DNA of 64,000 nt from Meloidogyne chitwoodi (lineage: Eukaryota; Nematoda; Chromadorea; Rhabditida; Meloidogynidae), in NCBI GenBank assembly GCA_015183035.1, contig JACZZP010000007.1:744001-808000 (forward strand), written 5' to 3'. The translations under genes and the position numbers were made by a program. Below, piece by piece: positions 33,581 to 45,722 of the stretch. The stretch's first letter is position 1, and each line of letters begins with the position of its first letter. The notes beneath the pieces are model-generated. The model saw only the letters and a list, made by a program, of their open reading frames with translations. It searched no databases and was not told the origin of the DNA.

Positions 33581-35814
33581 TTTTTTTAAATTATAAAAGA
33601 ATTGTTGTTTGATTTTTAATATTTTTATTAATTTCTGAGTATTTAATTAATTATGAAAAATGGTTTTTCTTCTCTATAAAAAATAAATTTTTAATTTTTT
33701 ATATTTTGGCTAATTAAAAATCTAAAAAATTAATTTTTATTTTATTTAGCAAAATAAAATAAAAATTAAATAAATAATTCACTTTTGTAATTAAATTTAA
33801 AAATTATTAAAAAATTATTAAAAATTTAATTTTTAAATATTTCCGCAACAATTTTTGTCTAAATTTAAAACTAAAAATAAATAAAAAAGGAAATAAATTA
33901 ATTAAAAAAAGAAATAAAATTAAAAAAATAAATTAAAATTTCTCTTCACCTGCTCCCCTTATTTTTGCAAAATATTTTTTAATTTATTTTTATTTAGCTA
34001 TTTTTTAATTTAAAAAAATTGGGAAAAAATGTTTTATTTTTAAAACATATTTATTTTTAAATTTTTGTGTAAAATAAATAATTAAAAAATTTATATTTCT
34101 TTAAAATTAAAAAATTATTATTAAAAGATTTAAATTTTTGTCAAATTATTTATTTAATTTATCTAAAAAATGCCAAATATTTTAACTAAAAATAAATTAA
34201 AAAAAGGAAAAATTCTAACATTTATTGTGATTATATTTAAAAAAAAACAAAAATTTAATTTATTTAAATAAAGAAAAATATAATAAAAAATAAAAAATTC
34301 TAGGAAAATTAACTAATAAAATCCGAAAAGGCAATATTTTATTAATTATTTTAGGAAGAATATTTTTTTAAATAAAATTAGAACAAAAGATTATATTTAG
34401 TACAATGAATAAAATAAATAAATAAAAAATAAAATATTCAAAAATTCTAAAAAATGTCTTTTTTTAAAGAAAATAAAAAATAAATATATTTTTTTAATAA
34501 TTAACTTAATTTACCCTTTTTTATTAAAAAATATTAATTTAAAAAATAGAAGAAGCATCTGGATTAAATAAAAAAGAAGAAAAGAAGATTAGAAAGAGAA
34601 AAATATTATTTATTTAGTTTTATTATTTTTCTATATCCCCCCACGCTTATAATTAATATTTTTTTATTAATTTTTATATATTAAATAATTTTTAAAAAAT
34701 TATTTAAATTTTTCAGATTTGTCCTATAAATTTTAATTATTTTAAAATAATTCTTAAAAGATTAATTAATTTATTTTTTTTAATTTTATTTAAATAATTT
34801 CTAAGGTCATTTATTTCTTCTTTATTTTTAAAACTTTTATTTTTAATTTCTCAATGCCTAAAAAATTAAAAAATAATTTTCGGGTTTTTAAAAATTATTT
34901 CCGGTGTGCTAATAATTTTATTAAAAAAAATAAAGCATTGCGTGTGGCAAATAAAAATGTCCAAAAAATAAAAAATAAATGCCTGGTTAATCCCAAAAGA
35001 CATTTATTTATTAATTCTTTTTTTTAAAAAGGTTTTTATGAATATTTTATTTTTAGTAGATTTTCTTTAAAAGGTTACAGATGTGGTCTTTTTTATTTTT
35101 TTTTATTTTTATTTAAAAATAAAAATAATTTAATTAATTATGTATTTTTAGCAAAATAAATAAAATTAATTAAAAAAATTGGAATATTTAATTATTATAA
35201 AAATATGTTTTAAATAAAATTTATATAAAAGAATGTAAGAGATTAATGAATATTTTACAAAGATTATTTATTATTCTTTAAAAAATAAAAAAAAATAAAG
35301 AAATTTGTCAAAATAATTTATAATTATTTTAGAAGAGATTTTTATTTAATTTTTAATTAATTTAATAATTTAAAATTCTAAAACTCTTCTTAAAAATTTA
35401 AAAAATTTTAAAATAATAAAATAATTATATTTATTTAATTAAATATTTTATTTTAGGCAAAAAAAAAAACTAAAAATGATAGAAAATTAAACAAAAATAT
35501 AAAACAAATAAAAAAATCATTTTCCGGTCAGATTTATTTTATTTTAAAGCTATTTTTAGATAAATTTAATTTATTTATTTTTTATAGAATTAAATAAATT
35601 TTATGGTATAAAATTATATCTAAAAATGTAACTATATTTATTTTAGGGGAGTGTTTGTCTGAAAATGTTTTTAGTTTTTTTATGTTTTGGAAAAACAATT
35701 AATTTAATAAATTGGTTATTTTTGCAATAAAATTGGCTATTTATGGCAAAAAATTTTAAACAATTAAAACTAATTATTTTACAGATTTTTTTTAGATTTA
35801 TTTTTTTAAGAGGG
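33581..35814. other. AT-rich upstream region of the flp-22-like gene
   Basis: Long A/T homopolymers and AATTAATT runs. It would contain the promoter, but no specific site is recognisable. A short block of C's at 34640-34650 (CCCCCCACG) is the only GC-rich spot. Confidence 0.4.
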
Positions 35815-35822
35815 GTTTCATG

Positions 35823-36033
35823 CAGTGATGCAAAAGTTCCATAGTTCCAGTTCCGGAACTGGAACTATGAAACTACCAAATTTCTGGAACTGGTTTGGAA
35901 CTGGAACTATGGAACTGCCTGATTATTGGAACTGGAACTTGTTCCAGAACTAGTTCCGGAAGTAGAATTGGCCCGGAACTAGTTCCGAAACTGGAACTAG
36001 TTCCGTGGAAATTTTGGAACTTTTGCATCACTG
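35823..36033. mobile_element. hAT MITE, 211 bp
   Basis: The ends are exact inverted repeats CAGTGATGCAAAAGTTCCA. The flanks are GTTTCATG (35815-35822) and GTTTTATG (36034-36041), an 8-bp duplication with one change. The interior is filled with GGAACTGGAACT and GGAACTAGTTCC units in both orientations. It encodes nothing. Confidence 0.85.
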
Positions 36034-36260
36034 GTTTTATGACTAAAAAAATAATTTTAAAATTTTTAAAAATAATTTTAAAAATTTAGGGCCTTTTAGA
36101 AAATGTTTTTGTAAATATTTAGGTTTTTCTACTTGCTTTGATATTTTTAAAATCACTTATTCTCTTTTCCCTTCGCTCTACCTTTGTTGTCCCTTTCACA
36201 CTACTCACTTTTAATTGGGGACTTTTGCAGAAGAAAAAGTATTTTAAGAAAATTAATTAT

Positions 36261-36340
36261 CGTTATAAGAGCACCTGAATATAAAGATTCAATGGTTATA
36301 ATGACACATTTTGATTATTCTTTGGGGTGTTCTTATAACG
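36261..36340. mobile_element. 80-bp palindromic unit (MITE-like)
   Basis: CGTTATAAGAGCACC at the left pairs with GGTGTTCTTATAACG at the right with one mismatch. No clear target duplication is seen. It may be a very short MITE. Confidence 0.5.
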
Positions 36341-36341
36341 G

Positions 36342-39300
36342 AAGTAATAAACTAGAATTAATATTTTTTATATTTTTAGGTAAATAATGTTGGTAATATT
36401 TTTAATTTATTTTTGTTTTATTACGTTTACACATATTTTGTGTGTATTGGTTTATATTATAAAACATTAAAAATTATTACATTAATTTAAATAAAAATAT
36501 TATTAATTTTAAAAACCTATAAAATATATATATATATTTAAATTAGCAATAAATAAAAAATTAATAAATATAATACATCAAAATAAATTAAAATAAACTT
36601 AAATAAAATTAAAAAAAACTTAAATAAAATTAAAAAACAAAATGTTAAAAATAAAATTTTGTAACCCTTATTTTTGTTTAATTTTACATTTTAAATGTTT
36701 GTTTACTTATAAATTAAAGGAATAAATTAAATTAATTTTAAAAATGTTATTTGATATTTAAATAATTCTTTTTAATTTATTTAGAAACAAAGTATTTTTT
36801 AAAATAAAAAGACAAATTTAAAAAATAAAGTTAAAAATAATTTTTATTTTATTTCTTTTTGGATATTTATTTAAAATAAATAAATAAATTCTTTAAAGAG
36901 TTTTATTTAAAAAATATAAATTAAAGGGGTTTTAGTTAATTTATTTAATATTTGATCTTTGCCTTAATTTAATTTAAAAATAAATATTTTCTAAAAAAGC
37001 AATATTCTAAAATAGTTAATTAAATTGTATGTCTGTTTAGCTAGAAAATAATTAAAATTAAATTTAAAAAAATTGCCAAAATTAAAAAAAAAGGTTCTTA
37101 GTAATTTAAATAATTAAACAAACATAAGAATAGTATAAAGAACAATTTTAAAAATTAAAAAAGAAATAATAATGGAAGAATATTAAAATATATAATTAAA
37201 ACATTTTTAAAAATATTATAATTAAATAAAGGGGAATTAAAAAATAAAAATTAAATATTATATTTTCCTTTTATTAATTAAAAATTGTGTAAATTAATAA
37301 ATATTTTTATTTAATATTTAAATAATTTTAATTATTAATTTATTATTTTATAATTAATTTTTAAAAATTATTATTATTATTTGACATGTTATTTTTGTTT
37401 AAAAATGATAAATTAATTTTTATAAATTAAATTAATGTTTGTTGACGTTAAATAATTATTTTTAAATTGTTTATATTAATAAATAAATATTAATAAATAA
37501 ATTCATTGAAAAAATATTCTAAAAAAAAACAAAAATAAATAATAAGGAGCTAGTGAATTTATAAAATTTCCTGTTTTTGATTAAAAAAATTTTTATTTAA
37601 ATATTTTTTTATTTCTATTACCTTTATCATATAAATATTTAAAAAATATTTTCAGAAGATAAATAGCTATGATAAAATAATTATTTTAATAAATTAAATT
37701 AGTTTATTCATCTAAAAATGTTTTTTAAATAAAATTAAAAAAAAACATTTTTATTTTAAATAAATATTAATTTTATCAAAAATAAAATAATTAAATTATT
37801 TAATATTAAAATTAATTTAAAATAATTATTTAATTTAATTATTTTATTTTTAGAAAATAAATAAATGACAAACTTTTATTTTGTCTCTCTTTTTTAAGGC
37901 TTTTCTAAAAATAGAAAAAATAAATAATAAAAAAAAGTAAAAAAACAGTGGGTGGCACATTTAAGTACTAAAAAATAATAAAAAAAATAATATTTTTATT
38001 TTTAACAATTTAGGTATGCATTTTAGAGACTTTTTATTTTTAGAAAATATTAAGTAAATTTATTTTATACATTTTTAAGTATTTTTTGTAAATTAAATTA
38101 AAAAAATAAAATAAATAAATATTTTTAATTAATTTTTAGATATTTTATTAATTAAATATTTAATTAAAAAAATATTAAAAAAATATTTCCTTTATTAATA
38201 ATTCTTTTTATTAAATTTATATTTTTTATTAAAAAAATTAAATTATAAAAAAAGAATTATTATTTAATTGTTTACTTAAATAAATATTTATTTATTAATT
38301 TTTTAATATTATATTTATTAAAAAAAATTAATTTTAAATTAAAATATATTTAATAAATAAATAAATTATTTAAAAAATTAATTTTAGTTTTAAATAAATT
38401 TAATAAAAATTAGGCATTATTTTTAATAATTATTAAAAAAGTAAATATAAATGTATTATTATTTACCATTAAATAGTCACGTCATAAAAATTTAATTTTG
38501 ACAATTTTAGCAATTTTTTAGATAAAAAATAGATTTTATTTTTTATATTTATTTATCCTATTTTAGTAAAACAAAAAAGGGCATTAAATAAAAATAAATA
38601 AATTTGCTTTTTTATAAGATTATTTTCTGAGTTTTTGTGTAAAATACTATTTATATGACGAGATTTTAAAAATGAAAAAATAAATAAAAAATAAATATTT
38701 ATTTCCAATTTTTGGTAATTTTATAAAAGTAAATATAATTAGAAATTATTTTCCTTATTTTTAGAAATTAAATAAAAAAGTAAAGGTTTAAATAAATTTA
38801 AAAAGATTTTTGGATAAATTTTTCGATTAAATTAATTTTGTAAAATATTATTTAATTTCCCTAAAGTTCGTAAATTTTTGATAGATTTTTTAATTAATTA
38901 ATATAAAGTAATTTTGAATAAAATTAAAAAAATTTAAATTTAATAAAAAATTTAAAATTTATTATAATATTATAGTAATATTTAATTAAATAAAATAATG
39001 AAAAAATTGTTAAAATGATTTAATTTAAAATAGTTATATTTTTATAAAAAATTTTAGAGTATACAGACTTGAGGAATTTTTATTTGATATTTATTTAATT
39101 AAATTTCATTTATTTAAAAAATTATATTTAATTTAATTTTTTTTTATTTTAAATTTAACAAAATCAAAATAATTTAATAATAATTAAATATAATAAAAAA
39201 ATGTATGCAAACTACTGTATTAACTTTTTAGGTATTTCATTTTATTATAATTAATAAATAATTTTTATATTATTTTTATTATAAATTTAATTAATTTAAT

Positions 39301-39430
39301 AATTATGTTTAAAATAAAGATTTATAAAGAAAAAATTATAATTTAACAATAATTTGTTGTTGTCATATATTTAATGAATAAATTTCATAGCCGGGAAGGC
39401 TGCCATTGGCTTAATTTTTATATATCGTGA
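36342..39430. other. 3-kb A/T desert
   Basis: Almost only A and T, with TTTAATTAATT-type runs and stops in every frame. No gene, repeat unit or RNA structure could be supported. Confidence 0.6.
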
Positions 39431-39947
39431 CCGGAAAATAGGTCAGTGGAAAATGCGTCAGTGGAAAATCGGTCAGTGGAAAATCGGTCAGTGAAGAAAC
39501 AGTACATAAAATCACTAAAATACATGTAAAAACAAATAAAACCAAAACACATGTAAAACACAAAAATACGAAACATGAAAAAACAAAAACACATAAAACA
39601 CATGTAAAACACAAAAACACATGTAAAGCACAAAACACATGTAAAACACAAAAAAAAACAAATAAAACTCAAAAACACATGTAAAACACAAAAAAACAAT
39701 AAAACACATGTAAAACACATAAACACAAAAAACAAATAAAACACAAAAAACAAATAAAACACAAAAAACAAATAAAACAAATAAAGCACAAAAAATTTTA
39801 ATGATTTTTGTGTTTTACATGTATTTTAGTGATTTTATGTACTGTTTCTTAACTGACCGATTTTCCACTGACCGATTTTCCGACTACTGACGCATTTTCC
39901 ACTGACCGATTTTCCACTGACGCATTTTCCACTGACCTATTTTCCGG
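39431..39947. mobile_element. Fold-back element with repeated GTCAGTGGAAAA ends, 517 bp
   Basis: The left end CCGGAAAATAGGTCAGTGG is the inverse of the right end. Each side holds four or more units of GTCAGTGGAAAAT(CG/GCG), and the arms extend inward through GTACATAAAATCACTAAAAT to about 100 bp. Between the arms lies an A-rich simple sequence built from ACACATGTAAAACACAAAA. No target duplication is visible, so the superfamily is unknown. Confidence 0.7.
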
Positions 39948-40110
39948 GAGCCTTATATATTGCCAGAATGTGGTTAATAGGTTTGTAGTATTTTCTCCCA
40001 CTTTTAAATAATTTTTCTGATGCCTTAGATTAAATAATATTAAAATAAAAATCATAATATAAATTATATAAAAATAATTTATATTTTGTTGTTTATTGAC
40101 TAAATGATGT

Positions 40111-40883
40111 CTAATTTCGTGTATGTATGTCGTTCTTAATTTTCAGGTACTCAACACCTTTCAAATGTTTTATATACAATTCTTCGTTGTTTAGCATGTA
40201 CGACCCAAAGTAAAAATTAGAATGAGACCCAGTTAATTTAATAACTTCTTTTTCTAGCATGGTTTTTATAATAGCGATTATAGCAGCTTCTTTTTTTAAA
40301 AAAATTAATTATATAAAAATTTTTCATTTTACCTGACAGTAATCTTTCTGTATATTTTTTATAAAGAAGACAATTTTCTTAAGTTTGCCTGCTTATTGCA
40401 TTTTTAAAAATTTTAAAAACTAAAATAAAATTTTTAAAAATATAAATAAATAGAAAGAATTTAAAAATAAAAGAATTTTTAAAATTTTAAAATTAAAATA
40501 AATAAACTAGAAAATTAATAAATATCCCAAAAAAATATATTTTTAAAAATAAATCCGAATTAAAAAAAATTTTAAATCTGAATTTGAAATAAACTTGAAT
40601 AATACCTGTGATCGTTTTCGTTAACATTTCCATCGGGAAATAAAAAGAGTTTACTTCATTATATTTAATATTGTTGAAATATAATAACAAACTTATAGAA
40701 ATTAGCCTAACCCCAAATTAAAATGTTAATTTTTTATTTTTTCTCTTTGGGAGGAAAAATAATTAGTTATCTGTCTGCGTTGGGCAATAGATGATAACTC
40801 AATATCATCTTGAGAGACTTGGCTTATTCGAGTGATGAATTTAATTGAAGCATTTTCCGAGGGTCTCCTTCTGGAGGCTCCTC
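40111..40883 (-). CDS. Candidate multi-exon gene, product unknown
   Basis: On the minus strand three exons join in frame: 40691-40606, 40377-40333 and 40289-40111. The donors are CACAG|GTATT and TGTCAG|GTAAA. They encode about 100 residues including NSFYFPMEMLTKTIT, LLYKKYTERLLSEAA and TGSHSNFYFGSYMLNNEELY, ending in TAG. A further upstream exon-like frame (40883-40726, after the acceptor AATTTTAG) reads RRRPSENASIKFITR and SQVSQDDIELSSIAQRRQIT, but stops at 40726 before reaching the next exon. The gene may be broken between these parts or use another donor. The acceptor at 40290 is A-rich and weak. No known family is recognised. Confidence 0.45.
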
Positions 40884-41150
40884 CTAAAATTTTAATTAAT
40901 TAATTATTTTCTAATTGTTGCAAAAGATAATCTTTCTCATAATTTAAAGAGTTTATTTATTTTCCAACATTCTTAAATATATATTTCAACTGCTTTTTAT
41001 TTATACAAATATGTATAAAAATATTTGGACAAAAAATGGGGCGAAAAATCGGGTGACTTTAATTTAAATGAACTCCACGCATGTGCGTGCATTCGACAAT
41101 ATTCCATTTTTGTTTTTTAATGGTTCAAAAATACTAACAATAAGTCCATA

Positions 41151-41401
41151 TACTAAAATTATTCAAGTCGCTGATTGCTATTTTATTGTTTTGAAATTTA
41201 TCAATTTATTTATGATTATATTTTAAAATTTGTTTTTATAATTTTGTGTTTATGTTTCTAAAATTCTGTTTTAATTATTTATAAACTAAAACCATCGCGC
41301 TCGACAAAAGTTAATTAAACATTTGTTGGATATAAATCTTCATTTTTTATACATTCGTTTGGCAGTGATTGTTGCTATTAGGTTGATTGTTGTTGTTTTT
41401 T
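41151..41401. repeat. Duplicated block 1, copy A
   Basis: About 250 bp, nearly identical to 56263-56513 in the same orientation (ATCGCGCTCGACAAAAG, TTTGTTGGATATAAATC). Only a few substitutions separate the copies. Confidence 0.85.
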
Positions 41402-41927
41402 GCCTCAACAGTATAAATAAGATTTTGCTGTTGCTGTTTGTTGATAGTCACAATATTTTCAGTAGAAATTATTCGTAGTGGAACCAAGAGTAAATCTTAA
41501 GACAAACGTTATGGTACCTCTCCACTTCGGTCTCTCGCCCGTCTGTTCCACAACAATTAGCATGCCGAAAGAACAAATCTAAAAAGTATTAAATTTTATA
41601 TTAATAGTAGTTATAATTTAGGAAAGTACTTTAATTATAATATTTTAAAGAATGTCACCAAAGGGTTATAATAAAAAAATGAATTAATTCATGATTCGAC
41701 TAATAAATTATTAAAAAGAGGAATTTCAAAAGGTCAGATTTAATGTATTGTATAAAATAACTTCATGGTCATTATGCGACAATTTCCAACAAAAAACGAA
41801 CCGTTTGTGGTTGATTCAAGGACGAAAATTGTATTTTTGTATTAATAAATATTAAAACAAATATTATTATTTTTATCTATAAAAAGAAATTTTTTATAAT
41901 ATTAATTCTTTAATTTAAGCCTTTCAG

Positions 41928-42017
41928 TACAAATTTGTCAGAAACACGTCTCAAACGACATTGAACAAAATGACCAAGATTGTAAAAGAGAAGAACGAAG
42001 GGCCTCATGAAAAATAA
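41928..42017 (+). CDS. Candidate terminal exon, unrecognised
   Basis: The acceptor AAGCCTTTCAG precedes 29 codons and a TAA (YKFVRNTSQTTLNKMTKIV, KEKNEGPHEK). An overlapping second frame (QICQKHVSNDIEQNDQDCKR) is also open to a TGA, so the true frame is unsure. It lies upstream of the exon pair at 42540-43141 on the same strand. Confidence 0.35.
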   Translation, partial: YKFVRNTSQTTLNKMTKIVKEKNEGPHEK

Positions 42018-42086
42018 ATAAATAATTTTTTTAGGAATAGGAATTTAAAATTTTTTTAACGAATTTAAATACAAAAAAAAATAATT

Positions 42087-42307
42087 TTTCACCAATTTTT
42101 GCGATATTTTCGCAGATCGAGATGACATTTAAAACGCGGATCCAAAATCTTGGCAAGAATTAAATCTCTATAGAATTATTTTATTTTAAAAAAAAATTTC
42201 CAAAAAAATCTAAATAAGTACCAATTTTCATTCCAGGCTGTTATTTTTATGTTTCTGTGAGCATCGCGTTATTCATTCATAAATCATAAAATTTAGGATA
42301 ACTATAT
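42087..42307. repeat. Duplicated block 2, copy A
   Basis: About 215 bp shared with 51738-51958 in the same orientation (TTTTGCGATATTTTCGCAGA, ACGCGGATCCAAAATCTTGG), with indels only in A and T runs. Confidence 0.85.
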
Positions 42308-42539
42308 TAAATTAAATTTGCATCTCATGATTTCTAGACATTTCATAAAATTTTTCTATAATTTTAAAAATTTCATATTTAATTATATTTTATTTCAAAA
42401 TAATTATTTAATTATTAACTAAATGAATATCCAAAATTTTTGATTAATATTTTAATTAAAATGACCCTATAATGAATTTAAAAATGTAAGAAATTTTAAC
42501 CTAAAATTTCATTACAAAAAATTAAAAAAATTTTTTAAA

Positions 42540-43141
42540 AACAAAATTTTTAAATATTAATAAATTAAAAATTTTTTATCTACCTCCAAACTGTGAAAAT
42601 GCAAAGTGTATGTTTTGCACAATGATACGACCAGTTAGCCTGAATAACAACAAAGAGACACCCAAGAATATGAAAAAAGGTGGGTAAATGAGTTTCATAT
42701 TATATTTAAAAATATTATTCAGAAATCGTTTAAATACTTGATTTTTATATTTTAATGTTCGTGTAAATTCTGGTTACTTCTTTTTCTTAAATCATATACA
42801 TCGGATATTTATTTAAAATATTTTAAATATAATCTCTAATATAAATTAAAATATAAATATAATTCTTTAATATTAATTTAAATATAAATATCTAATATTA
42901 ATTTAGAAGAAATACTTATAATAATATCTCTTTATTAATTCAAATATAATTCTTTAATAATACATTTAAATTTTATAAATTATAAATTTTTTTAAATAAA
43001 TAATAAATTATACTTTGCCCTGACTTCTAGATGATGGAACAGTCGGATTCGAACCGCTCCCGAAATCTCTATATACCTATTTCTATACATATTATAAATT
43101 AAATAAAAATTTAAATAAAAAATATGTATTTATTAACTAGT
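42540..43141 (+). CDS. Candidate two-exon coding segment with a CxxxxCxxC motif
   Basis: The first exon (about 42540-42679) reads LPPNCENAKCMFCTMIRPVS, then LNNNKETPKNMKK, and ends at the donor AAAAAAG|GTGGGT. The acceptor TGACTTCTAG at 43030 opens an exon to about 43141 in matching phase (DDGTVGFEPLPKSLYTYFYT). The match of phase across a 351-nt intron supports a real gene. The Cys spacing could bind metal or form disulfides. The first exon's 5' edge is not clear. Unknown family. Confidence 0.45.
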
Positions 43142-43225
43142 CAAGGGAAATGAGTTCACGATCGCCTGAAACTGAATTAAATGTAGCATAAAGGGTGATA
43201 CAATATTTTAAAGAAAAATATAAAA

Positions 43226-43462
43226 CCTTAATTAAATGGTTTTAAAATGCAAGAAATAACAAATTAATTTTTATTTATTTTCCCATTTATTTTTAAACTT
43301 CTCTTTTTTGTTTAATTTGCTTAATAATGAAATTCTTGAACTCAGTCGCTCTCAGATAGACAAATATATTATTGAATGAAAAAAGAAAAATGTAAGAAAT
43401 AAATTGGCTTACCTGTTTCGTTTACTATTGACATTGAATCCATAAAATGTTCGTGCATCTGG
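43226..43462. repeat. Duplicated block 3, copy A
   Basis: Shared with 57578-57782 in the same orientation up to GTTCGTGCAT, where the copies diverge abruptly. In copy B the same frame continues into a long exon; here it stops after a few codons (IESIKCSCIWVHQHH), so this copy looks truncated. Confidence 0.85.
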
Positions 43463-43803
43463 GTTCATCAACACCACTAATTTATTACTTATCAATTAAA
43501 ATTACATATTTTTCATCAAAAAATACAACAAATATAAAATTTTATTTATATAAAATAACATCATCATTTAATACAGCTATAGATTCTTATCAGAAAAATT
43601 TTTAAAAATAGAACTTTTTCTCTTCATGTGATTCAGCAGTTAAAATTTCTTGTTGAAAAAATATGTTTACGTTTATAATTCTCTCTTGTTGAAAAAATAT
43701 GCCTGCTTCTCTTTACTCATCTCTTTTATACAAATCAACAAACGGATAAAATTAAAAAATATTTTATTTATCATTATAAATGCTACAAATACATATTTGG
43801 CAC

Positions 43804-43813
43804 TATAAAAGGC
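43804..43813 (+). promoter_or_regulatory. TATA-type promoter element, copy 1
   Basis: TATAAAAGGC lies 54 bp before the ATG at 43867, and about 25 bp downstream comes CTTCATCACT. The same pair (TATAAAAGGC, then CTTCATCACT) recurs at 45559 onward, which suggests a shared core promoter. Confidence 0.45.
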
Positions 43814-43866
43814 GTTATCAGTCGTCTAAAACTTCATCACTCTACACTCATCACTTGGAACTAAAT

Positions 43867-44226
43867 ATGTCGACTAATGATTCTTCAATTAGTGGATTTA
43901 ATAATGGGGGTTTTGGCTCTAAACGTGCTGAAAAATTTCTTGGTCCACAAGTTCCTAAATCTCCTTCTACTCACTCCATACGCCCATTAAACTCTATAAA
44001 CTTTTCGGCTAAGACTCCTCATGTCAATAAAAATAATCTAGAAATTTATCTCTCAGAAGAATATGGACAAGACTGGCACCTTATTATAACAACAATTAAT
44101 TTAATTAATGAAAATTTAAAGAAATTTCAAATTAAAGACATCAATAGTGGAATTATTATAAAAGATTTGGATTTCATCACATACGCACCGGCCAAAAATT
44201 TATTTGTTCAACAACACGAAGCCTAA
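43867..44226 (+). CDS. Unrecognised intronless ORF, first of a plus-strand cluster
   Basis: The 119-residue frame starts at an ATG behind a TATA box. The N-terminal third is Ser/Asn/Gly-rich with some Lys/Arg (ISGFNNGGFGSKRAEKF). The rest is ordered-looking (LEIYLSEEYGQDWHLIITTI) and ends APAKNLFVQQHEA. Downstream frames to 44526 look like the decayed remainder of the same protein. It has no introns, unlike the hAT and host genes here. It could be a gag- or virus-like protein, but no family is recognised. Confidence 0.45.
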   Translation: MSTNDSSISGFNNGGFGSKRAEKFLGPQVPKSPSTHSIRPLNSINFSAKTPHVNKNNLEIYLSEEYGQDWHLIITTINLINENLKKFQIKDINSGIIIKDLDFITYAPAKNLFVQQHEA

Positions 44227-44526
44227 TTGATCATTGGTAAAAAAGAGGAATTAATATAAATAATCCAAACTTACCTGCACTTAGACAAACAGGCGGTATT
44301 GTAGGTTCTACAAAACTCACGTCAAAAGCAACAATCAAGTGGATTCTTGCCAAGATTCGGAAGAAATAATCGTACTTATTATCCACTGCAAAATCTTGTA
44401 CTCATCACGCAGCAAACATCAGACCCATAATTTATTCGACAATTAAAAGATATACAAACATCATTAAATAATATCATTTCAACTTTGGAAGGAAACCATC
44501 AATCAACATCTTCCTCTAAATTCTAA
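44227..44526 (+). pseudogene. Frameshifted continuation of the 43867 ORF
   Basis: In changing frames this reads NNPNLPALRQTGGIVGS, then a basic and aromatic GFLPRFGRNNRTYYPLQN, then FIRQLKDIQTSLNNIISTLE and a Ser-rich end with TAA. At least two frameshifts and stops interrupt it. The basic segment is of the kind seen in RNA-binding capsid tails, but that is only a resemblance. Confidence 0.35.
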
Positions 44527-44673
44527 AGAAAATAATAAACTTTTACCTTTTCTTTTTCCTATTATTATCACAATTAAAATTATATTTTTCCCATTTCTTT
44601 TTATTTTTATATATCAATTTTTATATATATATTATTTTAGTTAAAATTGTAAATTTTATTTAATAATAATATT

Positions 44674-44986
44674 ATGTCATCTAAAAAAGAAATTTTGCCG
44701 CTATTGTCTTCAAAGAAATCTTCATCATCAGAATCTGATCAACAAAAAATTAAAAGCGTCTTATCATCAAAATCTCATTTCGTCATTGTCTTATTATCCA
44801 AAGCATCGACAAATTTCGCCTAAATATAAAATACCACGTCTAAAACTTACTAATGAAAATTTTACACAAACTACACCAATCAACATAAATAGCACAATTA
44901 AAATATATAAAATTGAATTTGAACATTTTAAACAAATTCCTGAAAAGACAAACTACCTCATAATTCAACTAAAAAAATCTAAATAA
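44674..44986 (+). pseudogene. Second unrecognised ORF, frameshifted
   Basis: It begins MSSKKEILPLLSSKKSSSSE in one frame and, after about 37 codons, continues in another frame (YYPKHRQISPKYKIPRLKLT, IYKIEFEHFKQIPEK) to a TAA at 44986. Lys/Ser-rich start, no introns. Probably one protein broken by a small indel. Confidence 0.4.
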
Positions 44987-44999
44987 TATATCAGCAAAT

Positions 45000-45260
45000 A
45001 TGGCTGGAATTATTGCGCTTTATAACATAGAAGGACCAATTCAGAATAATATATTAAATAATTGGTTTCTTAAATTAATTGAAAAACTATCTACAATTCA
45101 CCCAACACTTAAAGAGCTTGACAACGATTTACCTATTTTAACATCAAATCTAGACACTAAACAACTCTTCAAAAACGCGTTGGGTAATAAGGATAAATCG
45201 ACTAAATCCACTAAACTTCAATCTTCAAATTTTTGTGGGGGCAGTATTGAAAAAGAATGA
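45000..45260 (+). CDS. Third unrecognised ORF of the cluster
   Basis: 86 residues from ATG 13 bp after the previous stop: MAGIIALYNIEGPIQNNILN, then LKLIEKLSTIHPTLKELDND and a Lys/Ser-rich tail. The tight spacing to the preceding frame suggests either a compact polycistronic arrangement or one protein split by a frameshift. No similarity is recognised. Confidence 0.4.
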   Translation: MAGIIALYNIEGPIQNNILNNWFLKLIEKLSTIHPTLKELDNDLPILTSNLDTKQLFKNALGNKDKSTKSTKLQSSNFCGGSIEKE

Positions 45261-45558
45261 TTTTCAATAAAGAAATTAAAATAATAAATAAATATATTAA
45301 TCAAAATTAAATATTTTAATATTTTTTTATTTATTTATTATAAACAAGTGACTAATAATTTTAATATTTTAACTAAAAATAAATTTTATCACTTGTTTAT
45401 ATCTTTTAATCAAAACTTTTCCTTTTTTTACATACTTTTGTTATTTTATGATTCATTTTAATAGTTAATTTCTATATATATTTTTTTATATGTTATTACC
45501 ACACATATCTATATTACACACAATATACCACAAATACTTTTGCCGTTTTATATTTGCC

Positions 45559-45568
45559 TATAAAAGGC
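45559..45568 (+). promoter_or_regulatory. TATA-type promoter element, copy 2
   Basis: TATAAAAGGC followed by CTTCATCACT, as at 43804, but no clear plus-strand frame follows within 200 bp. It could be the second end of a mobile unit enclosing the ORFs at 43867-45260. Confidence 0.35.
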
Positions 45569-45722
45569 TTTAACTTTTCAAATAAAAAAGTCCTTTTTCT
45601 TCATCACTGATTATATTTAATATTATAAATAAATAAACATTTTTAAATTATTAAATAAATTTTATTAAAATTCAAATTATTTCTTTAAATTGAATATTTA
45701 AAATATTCTTAAAATTAATTCT

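Noticed and set aside
35895..36089. Plus-strand frame rich in LELVP
   Set aside because: Translation of the GGAACTGGAACT array in the 211-bp MITE.
36184..36387. Plus-strand frame of 67 codons
   Set aside because: Half of it covers the 80-bp palindromic unit and the rest has no recognisable features.
39411..39789. Three minus-strand frames rich in Cys and Phe
   Set aside because: They are translations of the ACACATGTAAAACACAAAA simple sequence inside the fold-back element.
43031..43075. tRNA-like T-loop (GATTCGAACC) on the minus strand
   Set aside because: No acceptor stem, D-arm or anticodon arm can be drawn, and the same bases form a plus-strand exon that joins in phase with the upstream exon.
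43804..45568. Pair of LTRs around the ORF cluster
   Set aside because: The shared motifs are limited to the TATA and CTTCATCACT elements; the surrounding 200 bp do not align as terminal repeats.
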